Position numbers and translations under genes: made by a program. A stretch of 64,000 nucleotides of DNA from assembly GCA_001936135.1 (NCBI GenBank), contig CP012812.1, forward strand, positions 868,001-932,000, given 5' to 3'. The DNA comes from Saccharomycopsis fibuligera x Saccharomycopsis cf. fibuligera (Eukaryota > Ascomycota > Saccharomycetes > Ascoideales > Saccharomycopsidaceae). Positions within the stretch are counted from its first letter, which is position 1; every line of letters starts with the position of its first letter. The notes beneath the pieces were generated by a model. The model worked only from the letters and a program-made list of their open reading frames with translations, did no database searches and had not been told where the DNA came from. Below are positions 51,022 to 60,276 of this stretch, piece by piece.

Positions 51022-51828
51022 TGAGTATATATTTATGTAATATAATTATCTTTCTGTCAACGTTATAGCGATATAGATGTGGTTGAATTAAAGCTAACAA
51101 GTTATATGCAGTAATCGTCATATACGTGCATACAGATGCATCACGGTACATCATATGACATTATGGATACTCTACTGAGTTATTATTGACAATTGTGGGC
51201 AAAATAGTACTTGATAGTTCAGGATTTTGAAATGTGGAAAAGGTTCAGTCATCGACATTCATATCAATAATAACAGCGGCCAGTCGATGGCTGCCACGCG
51301 AAGGTAGTAGGAAAAGGAGGCTGTACTCTAAACACTCGGTGGCAGCGAAGGAAAAAACGGGGTTACCCTGTACAATATCCTGTTTTTTCTGTTTTTTTTT
51401 TTTTTTTTTCCTTTTGTTGTTTTATTTTTATTTGCCGTTTCCTGCTATTTGTCTTCTCTGTCTTGTTCAGCATCGATTTTCTCTCTCTGTCTCTCACCAA
51501 CCAGAAATCCAGATAACATCACCTCTTGTGTTAATTTTTTTGCTGGCCGACAGTAGATCAAATCGTATCAGAGGCTTCGTTGTTTATCCTTACATTCGTT
51601 CATTATCATATTCTGACGCGCAAGCAAGATAGTGTCACCAAGCAACGTACTAAGAGCAAACAGTACATTTGGATCACAAATTCCGCTCGTTTCAACTGTA
51701 CTCAGATTAATCAAAGTATTGATTCTACGTGCCTTGAAACAGCACAACGTTCACACAGAATCAATAACAGAAACATAGATTTTCACTCAAATAATAATAA
51801 AACTTGCGCAATTCAATAATTTGTCAAA
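51022..51828. other. Intergenic region, ORC4 to ROT1
   Basis: 807 bases with a T-run of 17 (51393-51409). No gene is seen; plus-strand frames at 51234-51819 lack similarity to anything known. Confidence 0.5.
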
Positions 51829-52542
51829 ATGTTGCTTGAACAGTTTTTCATGGCAATTTTGCTTTGCATAAATTTTGCTTGTGCAGATGATATCAGTATA
51901 GTTGGAACTTGGACCACCAAATCAAACCAAGTCTTTACTGGTCCAGGTTTCTATGATCCAGTTGATGAATTATTAATTGAACCTGGTTTACCAGGCAGAA
52001 GCTATTCTTTTACTGAGGACGGTCATTACGAGCTGGCTTTGTATATTGTTACCTCTAATCCAAAAGACCACTCTTGTCCAACTGCAGTGTTGCAATGGGA
52101 ACATGGTACTTACACCAAGCAAAGTAATGGCACTATTGTTTTAGACGCTATTCGTGTTGATGGTAGACAATTGTTATCTGATCCATGCAATGACGATGGC
52201 GTGTCAACTTACTCCAGATACTCTTCAAACACCAGTTTTTCATTATACTATCTTAACCTTGATACCTACCATGGGAGATACAAGTTACAATTATACTTGG
52301 CTGATGGTTCTCCGCTTCCTCCAATGTGGCTTGCTTACAAACCTCCTTTGATGTTACCAACCAGTACTTTGAATCCTACTGATTCATCCACTGCCACTGG
52401 TTCAGTCAGTAGTAAGGTGAAAAGAAGCTTGGAAAATAGAAGAAAGACAAACGCTGTAAGGGTTGAGTCTGATTACAGTCAGATTTGGTATCTCGGAATT
52501 GGTATCTTCAGTTTAGGTGCCATTTCTTATGCTTTCCTATAA
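51829..52542 (+). CDS. ROT1: ER membrane chaperone Rot1
   Basis: 237-residue endoplasmic reticulum protein; Rot1 is an essential chaperone in yeast needed for cell-wall beta-1,6-glucan and protein folding. A signal peptide (hydrophobic AILLCINFACA, about residues 9-19) is followed by the conserved ISIVGTWTTKSNQVFTGPGFYDPVDE. Further Rot1 motifs are GRSYSFTEDGHYE, VLQWEHGTY and DPC. Several Asn-X-Ser/Thr sites are available for glycosylation. The C-terminus is a single membrane span (IWYLGIGIFSLGAISYAFL). Length is close to the Saccharomyces protein (256). Confidence 0.95.
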   Translation: MLLEQFFMAILLCINFACADDISIVGTWTTKSNQVFTGPGFYDPVDELLIEPGLPGRSYSFTEDGHYELALYIVTSNPKDHSCPTAVLQWEHGTYTKQSNGTIVLDAIRVDGRQLLSDPCNDDGVSTYSRYSSNTSFSLYYLNLDTYHGRYKLQLYLADGSPLPPMWLAYKPPLMLPTSTLNPTDSSTATGSVSSKVKRSLENRRKTNAVRVESDYSQIWYLGIGIFSLGAISYAFL

Positions 52543-52777
52543 TTTAAGGCGGATTGTTTCCCTTATTACCGTTAGTCTTTTGCAGCCTTTGTCTGTTTGT
52601 TTTTTTCATGATAGTCTTTTTATTGTTTCTTCGTTTATCTGTCTTAGTACTCATAGCGGCTTCTTGAAGATTTCTTCATAAGTTGTACTCAAAATCACTC
52701 ATTATTCTCGTCCTATTCACATTTGGCCCTGTATTCTTTTTTTCTAATTTATCTCTTCCACCTTTTTTCTCTGTTCT

Positions 52778-52811
<34 letters not shown>

Positions 52812-52983
52812 TCATTTTTATGTCTCATCTACGGTCTCGTTGTCTATTTAACAGTGCTTCATGTTTTGTTCTTGTTTATTAGGTTCCCTTTTTATTTCTA
52901 TTCTCCATCTTTTTTCTTTTTTTCTGGCAATTTTAAGTAAATAGCTCATTTACGAAATAAAATTGACATCCTTCGCTCACATT

Positions 52984-53057
52984 AACTTGATAACAAAAGT
53001 AACTTGATAACAAAAGTAACTTGATAACAAAAGTAACTTGATAACAAAAGTAACTTG
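52984..53057. repeat. 17-base tandem repeat, four copies plus a part
   Basis: Unit AACTTGATAACAAAAGT, four identical copies and six bases of a fifth, 440 bases after the ROT1 stop. The perfect identity points to recent expansion. Confidence 0.97.
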
Positions 53058-53417
53058 TAGTATCTATGTACTTGCCTTGGCAAAATAATAACATAAGGTA
53101 AGATTGCAGATCAATGAATAAGGTACAATTCTGATAAAAGTAGACTGAACTGTAAGAGAAAATAAGTCAATTATAAATAATATTATTGGCTGAACGCAGT
53201 TGATCTGTGTATACACGATAGTCAACATCGTAAATCTTCGCGTTACATTACAAAGATTAAAAAAGAGACGGCTAAACATTTCCCCTTATTTCGTTAGCCA
53301 CAGAGAAAATTCTCCTCCATGATGGGCTGGTGACTATCATAGACTGTAACTGTAATTGATATGCTACACTATGTAACTTTATGCATGTGTTAGTCACGCT
53401 TATGTTAAATACTCTTC

Positions 53418-53435
53418 TATAGTTTTTAAAGACTC
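53418..53435 (+). promoter_or_regulatory. TATA-like upstream element of tRNA-Lys
   Basis: TATAGTTTTTAAAGACTC ends 16 bases before the tRNA. It shares the TATA, A-rich and GACTC blocks with those before tRNA-Trp and tRNA-Val. Confidence 0.35.
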
Positions 53436-53450
53436 AAAGAGTTAACTCCG

Positions 53451-53533
53451 TCCTTATTAGCTCAGTTGGTAGAGCGTTCGGCTTTTATAAATAAGGAACC
53501 GAAATGTCCAGGGTTCGAGCCCCTGATGAGGAG
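53451..53533 (+). tRNA. tRNA-Lys (anticodon TTT) with a 10-base intron
   Basis: Acceptor TCCTTAT pairs with ATGAGGA (one G-T pair), discriminator G. D-arm AGCTCAGTTGGTAGAGC, anticodon TTT at 53484-53486 in stem TTCGG/CCGAA, a 10-base intron 53488-53497 after position 37, and T-stem CAGGG/CCCTG. Mature length 73. Body matches budding-yeast tRNA-Lys(UUU). Confidence 0.95.
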
Positions 53534-53535
53534 TT

Positions 53536-53542
53536 CTTTTTT
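53536..53542 (+). terminator. Pol III terminator after tRNA-Lys
   Basis: CTTTTTT follows the tRNA after two bases. Confidence 0.7.
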
Positions 53543-53659
53543 GGCCACTTTATTTTAGTGGATTGAGAACTGCAAGTCCAAGCGATCAACATGCAAAATG
53601 AAGAAGACAATAATGATACGGGAAAAATTTTGGAAAAAAACTAAATTACAAATATCATA

Positions 53660-54891
53660 TCACCAAAATGTCATATCTACCGCTGCATCAAAAAGTCATT
53701 GGATATAATACATACATCATTTCTCAAATATATTACCGAGAAACTATGTGCCCCCTAATACCAAAGCAGATACAAACGCTAGAGCAATCTTTCAATAGGC
53801 AATCCCGTAAAATGGCTTATATCTCCATGTATACTTTAAAAACATCACTAAAATTTGGAGGTTTTGAAATGACTGATCTAAGCACTCAGATACGTTACAT
53901 CAAGGCTAAATATCTGAATAATATTTTATATGAAAAAGGGCCATAGCAGGCCACTATTCAAACGTTATAAATGACAGAATCAGAACTCAGTATTGGTGGG
54001 TGCCATTGATTGGGAAAAACCTAGCTTGTCCCCCACATGCAGACAGAATTTTTTGGAGGATCTTTGACATCTTCAACCATCGAGTGTTTCTGGAAGCAGA
54101 AAGATTTATCATCAAAAGTTATGCCGGCCTTTTCGAGTTTTATGCAAACCAAAATCCCGTGGCTCGTATTCAAACCTTGGATGCTGACAAAATAGCACAT
54201 AGTATAGTAGCTCAATACTTGCCGTCTTCGGATCTACCACTTAACACGGAGTTTCACCATGGAAGCCGTCAAAAACAAGCAAAGGTAGACCAGCTGAATA
54301 CTCAAAAAGCTTACAGTCTTTCTGTCTAACAAGCGATGACCTAAAAAAAATGTGTTACCGGTTAATTAACAAACTCAAGTGGACACACCCTGGATCCATG
54401 GAATATCTATATATTTTCAATCTCGGCATTTTGCTTTACCAGATGGAAAGTGTCCCATGCTGTTCTTACCAAGCCCCACTCCTCCATAGCAAAGCACACT
54501 ACCTTAACCATTACGTTTCGGGATGCAAACTTTCCCAAGCCATCTGGAAGAAAACCGAACCTGATGTTCCTTTAAAGTGGAGTTTGGTTGTACATCCTGT
54601 CCAAAATCCAAGTCTTATGCTCAAAATTGACCGCTTCCTATTTTACCTTCACCTGGTGGGCAAGAACCGACGGAGGCAAAATTACAACTGGTCCTTGAAT
54701 TTACAGTTGCATGTACAAAATGCCACGACGGTCTCATCACAATTCTAACTTTTATTACACATCACAATTATATTATCCTATTTTCTTTATCATTTATTTT
54801 ATTTAACCTTTCTATTGCTAGTCTGGGTTTTTAGTGAGTGAAAATCTCACACTGCTACCGGTCTCACGACTAGTAGCGTCTTATAAAAAAA
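53660..54891 (+). mobile_element. LINE remnant (L1-like), C-terminal ORF2 part, plus strand
   Basis: Decayed non-LTR element reading away from tRNA-Lys. The first segment (53668-53946) matches the end of an L1-like reverse transcriptase: PLIPKQIQTLEQSF, then SLKFGGFEMTDLSTQIRYIKA. Further pieces (54000-54329, then 54350-54748) carry the post-RT region with SGCKLSQAIWKK and end with a helix rich in Arg and Tyr. Stops and frame changes separate the pieces, so it is not active. The catalytic palm (YxDD) is absent and the 5' part is lost. It ends in an A7 tail at 54885-54891. It is a different subfamily from the minus-strand copy beside it. Confidence 0.8.
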
Positions 54892-55279
54892 TTTTTTTTC
54901 ACATACAATATCGATTTATTATTTCTATTTAAACAATAGAGATTGAAATGGTTTTTCAATCAAAGTCCTTATCTTTCCGTATGCGGGAATATTTCTTTTG
55001 AAATATCAAGTAGTTGTCGACCTGGATTAATTCTCGTGTATCGCTGGATGGAAGGATAAGGCTGTCCTAGCTCAATTCCTTATTCATATGTAGCTTTTTC
55101 CATAATACTTGTGATACTGGACATTTAACCAAAAAGTGTTCCAATTTTTTGTTGATAGTATCCTCATATGACTTGCTCAAGTCGTTCCAACTGGTTCAGG
55201 AATAGTAGTTTATCTTTCTTCTCGCGCACTTGTGCACAACCGTTCCTGGACTTGAAGTCGAAGACTTCTTTTGGAATAA

Positions 55280-55324
<45 letters not shown>

Positions 55325-55650
55325 CAAAAACGGTACTCCGAGCTCCACTACTTCTGCTATATCTGAGGTGCGCTGAAGTCCAAGGACACCAATATTGTGT
55401 TTGTTAGGGACTACTTGCTTCCATAGAGCTATTATGTTTGATTTTGTGGCTGTCAACGTGAAGCACTGTGCTGGGTTTTGTGCTAGTATAGATTGCCCTT
55501 GACCTTCACGTCCGTCAATTGTATTGAGAACATCTCTCCACCAGAATTGAGTGTCAATATGTTCCAGATTCCGTAGGAGTATATAACGTACTTTAAAAAA
55601 GTGATCTAGGAGAAGTTGTAGCTTTGCTTTGAAGATTCTCCTCATTTGGG
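54892..55650 (-). mobile_element. LINE remnant (L1-like), C-terminal ORF2 part, minus strand
   Basis: Decayed non-LTR element whose 3' end faces that of the plus-strand copy. On the minus strand the 5' part (55645-55196) is an open frame of 149 codons, interrupted by a long Lys string from the A-run at 55324-55282. After a stop the same frame gives SKSYEDTINKKLEHFLVKCPVSQVLWKK, the post-RT Cys region of L1-like elements, and then the same ending as the scrap at 18950-19205. T8 at 54892-54899 is the remains of its tail. The 5' end is truncated about 60 bases before tRNA-Val. Confidence 0.75.
55282..55324. repeat. Poly-T run of 43 bases
   Basis: An uninterrupted T run inside the minus-strand LINE remnant. 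It could be an expanded internal A-tract or the tail of a further nested copy. Confidence 0.95.
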
Positions 55651-55666
55651 GTTAGGCCTATAATAT

Positions 55667-55688
55667 TTATATAATTTAATAAATTGAC
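55667..55688 (+). promoter_or_regulatory. TATA-like upstream element of tRNA-Val
   Basis: TTATATAATTTAATAAATTGAC ends about 23 bases before the tRNA and is nearly the same as that before tRNA-Trp. Confidence 0.45.
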
Positions 55689-55711
55689 TCTTATGAAAAA
55701 AAGTCAATGAT

Positions 55712-55785
55712 GGTTTCGTGGTCTAGTTGGTTATGGCATCTGCTTAACACGCAGAACGTCCCCAGTTCGATCCTGGGCGAAATCA
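55712..55785 (+). tRNA. tRNA-Val (anticodon AAC)
   Basis: 74 bases. Acceptor GGTTTCG pairs with CGAAATC, discriminator A. Anticodon AAC is in the loop TTAACAC, between stem TCTGC/GCAGA. T-arm CCCAG-TTCGATC-CTGGG. No intron. Nearly identical to budding-yeast tRNA-Val(AAC). T6 follows directly as terminator. Confidence 0.97.
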
Positions 55786-56729
55786 TTTTTTACATTTTTG
55801 TTCACCAATTTTTTACTACGATGCTGATTCAGCGTAACCGCCTGTAACGGTAACTATTATATTGCATCGAATTTATTGATATCTGACAGCCCAAAATGTT
55901 TTCTTGCCTGTATCAAAAGAAACAGGGTATATGCAAGTCTATTATTAGCGAAATTGAATGAAAAGCTGTTTCTTTGCCGGTGAGCGGTATTTTACTGTGC
56001 TTCTTTCATTCTGCCTTGCACTTCGTTCGCAACACACGCTCAGTTGACAGTCAGAATACTTGACTACGACTACTTTATTCTGTAGATATTTCAACATAAC
56101 CTGATTACCTACTCATATATAATAGTTTTTCCATACACAGTATCTTCTTATTGTATCCAGAACTCGTTGCATTTGCGCGTAGCCCGCGCCTTTATTCTTT
56201 GATTAACTGCTCTTCCAACGGTCCACTGCGGCTGCTTCTGTTGTTTACCGTATCTTGCTCAACACTTTCCTACACTGTTCTAATGACTGATCAAAGATAA
56301 ACAGTACCACTCAACAAACACTTGTTCTTTTATTAGTTTGAAGCTTTGTGCTTTTTCTTTGCTCAGTGCCTTTCCAGGTAACCTAATTGCTGCTGCTAAC
56401 TTCCGTTTACCAGGAAAAGCATCCATGTGGTACACAGATCGCCGCCTTTGCTAATTTAATTTTGCCGCCGTTGAAAAATTGTGGATTCTGGATCATCCTC
56501 CAAACAGCCAAACAGCTAAACAGCAAGACCACTATACATGTTCACAAGGCGCTGACTCTTGCACTGGCGCGACAAACAAGCTCTTATCTTGACCTTTCAC
56601 TATCTTCTCAGTTTTTCTGGCTATAAATCATAGTACCAAGTGCCTATATGAACATAAACCCTCAACCCAGTAGCTACAGTTTTCCTACAAAGACTCGATC
56701 CATTGCGAACCTCTGCTTCAAACACCACA
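55786..56729. other. Intergenic region before the 1024-residue protein gene
   Basis: 944 bases, beginning with the T-run that ends tRNA-Val transcription. A forkhead-type site TTGTTTAC (GTAAACAA on the other strand) is at 56241-56248. No gene is seen. Confidence 0.5.
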
Positions 56730-59700
56730 ATGTCGCCAAATGGCGAACTGATATTAGACTCAAACCTCATTCAAAAGCCCATAAATAATATTCCTCAGTT
56801 TCCAAACAGTGCACACCCAAATTTTGATTCACTGCATAATCATGACCAAGCTCAGGATGCGTCGTTTGATTCTACTGATACCAAAGATACAAGTGTTGCC
56901 AATTTCCAATCTAACCAGCAGATGAACAAGTTTCGCGACGATGGCCAGAGAGCTTCTTCTGATATCAAAAAATTCTTTCATGCAGATAACAGCAGTGACT
57001 TCAAAGTGATAAACTACTATAAAGGACTTATGAATGATAGTTTGGATTCTTTAGAAAACGATACCTTCAATGCGTTAACCAGCGAGGATACCGCTGAAGA
57101 GACAACTAACGATGATCTCACCAACTTGCACATATTCAGAAAAAGACTCAATAGCATTCACTCAGTTAATGATTCTTTCAATCTCGACCAGGCTATCTCT
57201 GAAGGTTTCAAAAGGGATGCTTTAGAAAAAAATGTACTCTCAAATAATACCAATAAAGAGGTGCCTGAAGAATCCAATAACGCCCCACAATTGAAAACTC
57301 CAACCATGAATAACTTCCAGGAAAATGTAAATAATGGTAACAATCCAAATGTTGCAACAAAGTATTATGATCAGAGAAAAGAACTTAGCCCATTGGTTTT
57401 TTTAGAAAGTCCTGCTCAAGCAAGATATGTTTCAAAAGAAGCATCGGTCATGGAGCCAGTTGATGAGTTTGGAGAAAATTTTGATCTACGATCAATAAAT
57501 GACACCAGTGGCTACAAATTTGCATTTCAATATTTTAATACCAACAATAACACTTTAAATGAGCATAGCAATGTCCTTGATGGTGATGACAGTGCCAAAA
57601 AAACAATAGAAACTGATCACAACAATGTAACTTGTCAATTTGAAAACATAGCAAATCACGAAGCAAGCTCTATTAATGACGTGCCCTATATGAAAAATGC
57701 CTCTATGAGTGATTACGACTTTGAAGACATTATTGAACCAACTAAAATTGTAAAACCTGAATCAAGAAAACCTTCCAGACCATCATTGACAAGACTCGCT
57801 AGATCGAATACCGCTGTAACTAGGGACGTGCATCAGTTCACCAGCCCTCAACCTCCAACTTCTACTTCTTCCCATACCGCTAGACCAATACTTAAAAATG
57901 TCAAATCATTGCCACAGCTAAGCAGGCTCAATTCTCTTTCAGTCAAAAGGAAAAATACAATTACACAAACAATGAATGATTATTCTGTTGAAAATCCCAT
58001 TCTGTTGAAACAAGATGATCCTTTAAAATACTCTTCATTGTTGACATCATACAATAAAACCAGTAACAAACCTATTGTTCAAAAACCGAGTATAGCGTCA
58101 CTATCAAGTCAGCAGTCGTCTTTACAATTATCACAAATTTCAAATCTCTATAACTTTGATGAGCCTGTGCATGGGTATATGAGAAATAAAAGTTCTGGTA
58201 AACTGCTGCATAGCCGTTTCAATTCAAACTCTTCTTCAATGGGAAAAAATTCCAGCATTGGTGGTTACAGCTCCGAGGCAAACTCAAATAGTAGTTCAAA
58301 CTTCAAAACTCCATTTAACAAGAAAAATTTGGCTTTGGGAAAGCATCAAAAATCTAGTTCTAACTCTGTCGTGGAAATGTTTCTCAAAGGAAACACCATC
58401 AATAATAACAATAATAACAATAATAGCAATAATAATAGCAATAATAATAACAACAACAACAACAATAACAACAACAACAACAATAGCAACAACAGCGGAA
58501 CTAATAACAGTAATAATCTTGAATGCAACGGCTCTACGGCTAATGAAGCGCTTCCAAGGCTAAACACATCATCAACCAACATTTTGGGAAAATTGAGAAC
58601 AGGTATCAAAAAATTCTCACCAATCAGCCCCAAGCATCAAACATTTCAGCAGTCCATTGATGAAAGTTTGTCTTCATCTATACATAACAACACCACTAAT
58701 AATACTGGCCGCTCAATTTATGAAACGCTTGAAGCTTCGCCAACTGCCTCTAGCAGTCCCGGGTCTGGGTTTTCAATGGAAGCCAAATCATTGGCTAAAA
58801 AAGCATCAATAAGCAATTTGCATAGAAATAAATCAACGAGGAATGGCAATAGATCAAAATCCAATACTATAACAAGCACAGCGACTAACGAAAGCAATAA
58901 TTCTGGTCTTAGCATAACAATTCCAAGACGACCAGTCAATAATGTCACCTCAACGCTAAACAGTTCTAATTTCGGCAGTGTGCCATCAGAATTACAACAG
59001 GATCCAAACGGAATTATAACCATTGGCACCGCTGACACTTCCGGCGCCACGGGTATTGCTGGTGAGACCAATAACAAAGTCATCGTTGCAACTAAGGCTG
59101 ATGACACTGAACCCTTAATTGCTTCTCCCATAATCAAGGTCAACGCTTTATCTTCCAAAATTAGCGAATTGTACTTAGAGAACGAGAACCGTAGTGTGGT
59201 GGATTTAGTAGCTGATTTTGATGACACAAACCACAACAAACAGCAACTAATCGCGGGCTTGCTTCCACTAGTACGCGAAAGAGAATTTAAAAATGCTGAA
59301 AGGGATTCGTTGCTACTGCTGTTTCCTACTGGTACCACTGCTGAAGAAGAAACAGCAAATAATAAACCAAAAGTTGAGATCTCTTTAGAAGAAAGGGTTA
59401 AAACTTTTTTAATCAATGAATTGACAAATTCTATTGAGCAAATGCATATAGAAGATTCTGCTTTTGAGGTGACGCAAAACAGATTGACCGAATCTGGCTG
59501 GTACTCTGAATCTAACATCAACGACATCAAGCTGCGTCGTGATGTAAATAGAAAAAGATGGCAATATAGAGTGAATAGCATTAAGCTGAAATTGGACAAG
59601 ATTAACGAAGCAAACAGAAAAAAAGATTACAATATTAGAACATCTAAAAGACAACCACAGTTACAGCTGCCAGACAGTTCTGTTTTGAGCGGTGTGAAGA

Positions 59701-59804
59701 CTCCACCAAAAAGTGGGATAAATAATGCGGCGATACAAAGAACATTGTTTTATAAAAGTCCGCATGTTGATCCTCATGAGCGGTTTGAATTTGAAAATTT
59801 TTGA
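56730..59804 (+). CDS. Large Ser/Asn-rich protein of unknown function
   Basis: 1024 residues from the first ATG at 56730 (frame open further upstream only to a TTG). I do not recognise the family. The first 840 residues are polar and low in complexity, rich in Ser, Asn and Thr, with a long Asn-rich tract at 58399-58493 and basic, Ser-rich patches such as RPSLTRLARSN and SLPQLSRLNSLSVKRKN that look like kinase or 14-3-3 targets. The C-terminal 190 residues seem folded: SKISELYLENENRSVVDLVADF, VREREFKNAERDSLLLLFP, then a helical LTESGWYSESNINDIKLRRDVNRKRWQYRV. The last residues are HVDPHERFEFENF. There is no membrane segment or known catalytic motif. A scaffold or regulator is the most one can infer. 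Confidence 0.85.
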   Translation: MSPNGELILDSNLIQKPINNIPQFPNSAHPNFDSLHNHDQAQDASFDSTDTKDTSVANFQSNQQMNKFRDDGQRASSDIKKFFHADNSSDFKVINYYKGLMNDSLDSLENDTFNALTSEDTAEETTNDDLTNLHIFRKRLNSIHSVNDSFNLDQAISEGFKRDALEKNVLSNNTNKEVPEESNNAPQLKTPTMNNFQENVNNGNNPNVATKYYDQRKELSPLVFLESPAQARYVSKEASVMEPVDEFGENFDLRSINDTSGYKFAFQYFNTNNNTLNEHSNVLDGDDSAKKTIETDHNNVTCQFENIANHEASSINDVPYMKNASMSDYDFEDIIEPTKIVKPESRKPSRPSLTRLARSNTAVTRDVHQFTSPQPPTSTSSHTARPILKNVKSLPQLSRLNSLSVKRKNTITQTMNDYSVENPILLKQDDPLKYSSLLTSYNKTSNKPIVQKPSIASLSSQQSSLQLSQISNLYNFDEPVHGYMRNKSSGKLLHSRFNSNSSSMGKNSSIGGYSSEANSNSSSNFKTPFNKKNLALGKHQKSSSNSVVEMFLKGNTINNNNNNNNSNNNSNNNNNNNNNNNNNNNSNNSGTNNSNNLECNGSTANEALPRLNTSSTNILGKLRTGIKKFSPISPKHQTFQQSIDESLSSSIHNNTTNNTGRSIYETLEASPTASSSPGSGFSMEAKSLAKKASISNLHRNKSTRNGNRSKSNTITSTATNESNNSGLSITIPRRPVNNVTSTLNSSNFGSVPSELQQDPNGIITIGTADTSGATGIAGETNNKVIVATKADDTEPLIASPIIKVNALSSKISELYLENENRSVVDLVADFDDTNHNKQQLIAGLLPLVREREFKNAERDSLLLLFPTGTTAEEETANNKPKVEISLEERVKTFLINELTNSIEQMHIEDSAFEVTQNRLTESGWYSESNINDIKLRRDVNRKRWQYRVNSIKLKLDKINEANRKKDYNIRTSKRQPQLQLPDSSVLSGVKTPPKSGINNAAIQRTLFYKSPHVDPHERFEFENF

Positions 59805-60276
59805 ATTCAAAGGACACTTTTCTTTCAAGATTTCTCTTTGACTTCTCTTTTTAACAATCTGTTCCATTCACAAACAGATATTCCTTTTCACTTTCAAAAC
59901 AATATTTTTTAATGATTTATGTTATGATTTACTTATGATTTACTTATGTTTCTTTGATTTCCCATCTACGTATTTTTTTCTCTCCTCACGGCTATTACTA
60001 CCCATGATGCTATATTCTAATTTAGTTTAATTTTGTCTGCTTTTTGCCTTTTTGTCTGTTTTTCAAATCTTGTTATTTGCTACTCGTACTACTCATAAAA
60101 AAAGGATTACAGTTTGCGTCATTACGCATCATTGTAACATCATCAAAATTAACATAAATAATATTTTATTTTACAAATATATACAAGCTTATCAAACAAG
60201 CCCAAACTAACGTATGCAAGTTAACCAGCTAATCAGCAACATACACAAATAAATTATAAATCAAGTCCAACCTAAC
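59805..60276. other. Convergent intergenic region
   Basis: 472 bases of terminator sequence between two converging genes. A direct repeat ATGATTTACTTATG-like occurs at 59925-59950. No gene is seen. Confidence 0.5.

Larger units (their letters stand above)
52543..53450. other. Intergenic region, ROT1 3' side to tRNA-Lys
   Basis: About 900 bases, T-rich, with T-run of about 31 at 52780-52810 and a 17-base tandem repeat at 52984-53057. No gene is recognised. Confidence 0.5.

Noticed and set aside
55196-55645. Minus-strand open frame as a host gene
   Set aside because: It continues in the same frame into the LINE Cys region after one stop, and its Lys run comes from a 43-base homopolymer, so it is part of the LINE remnant.
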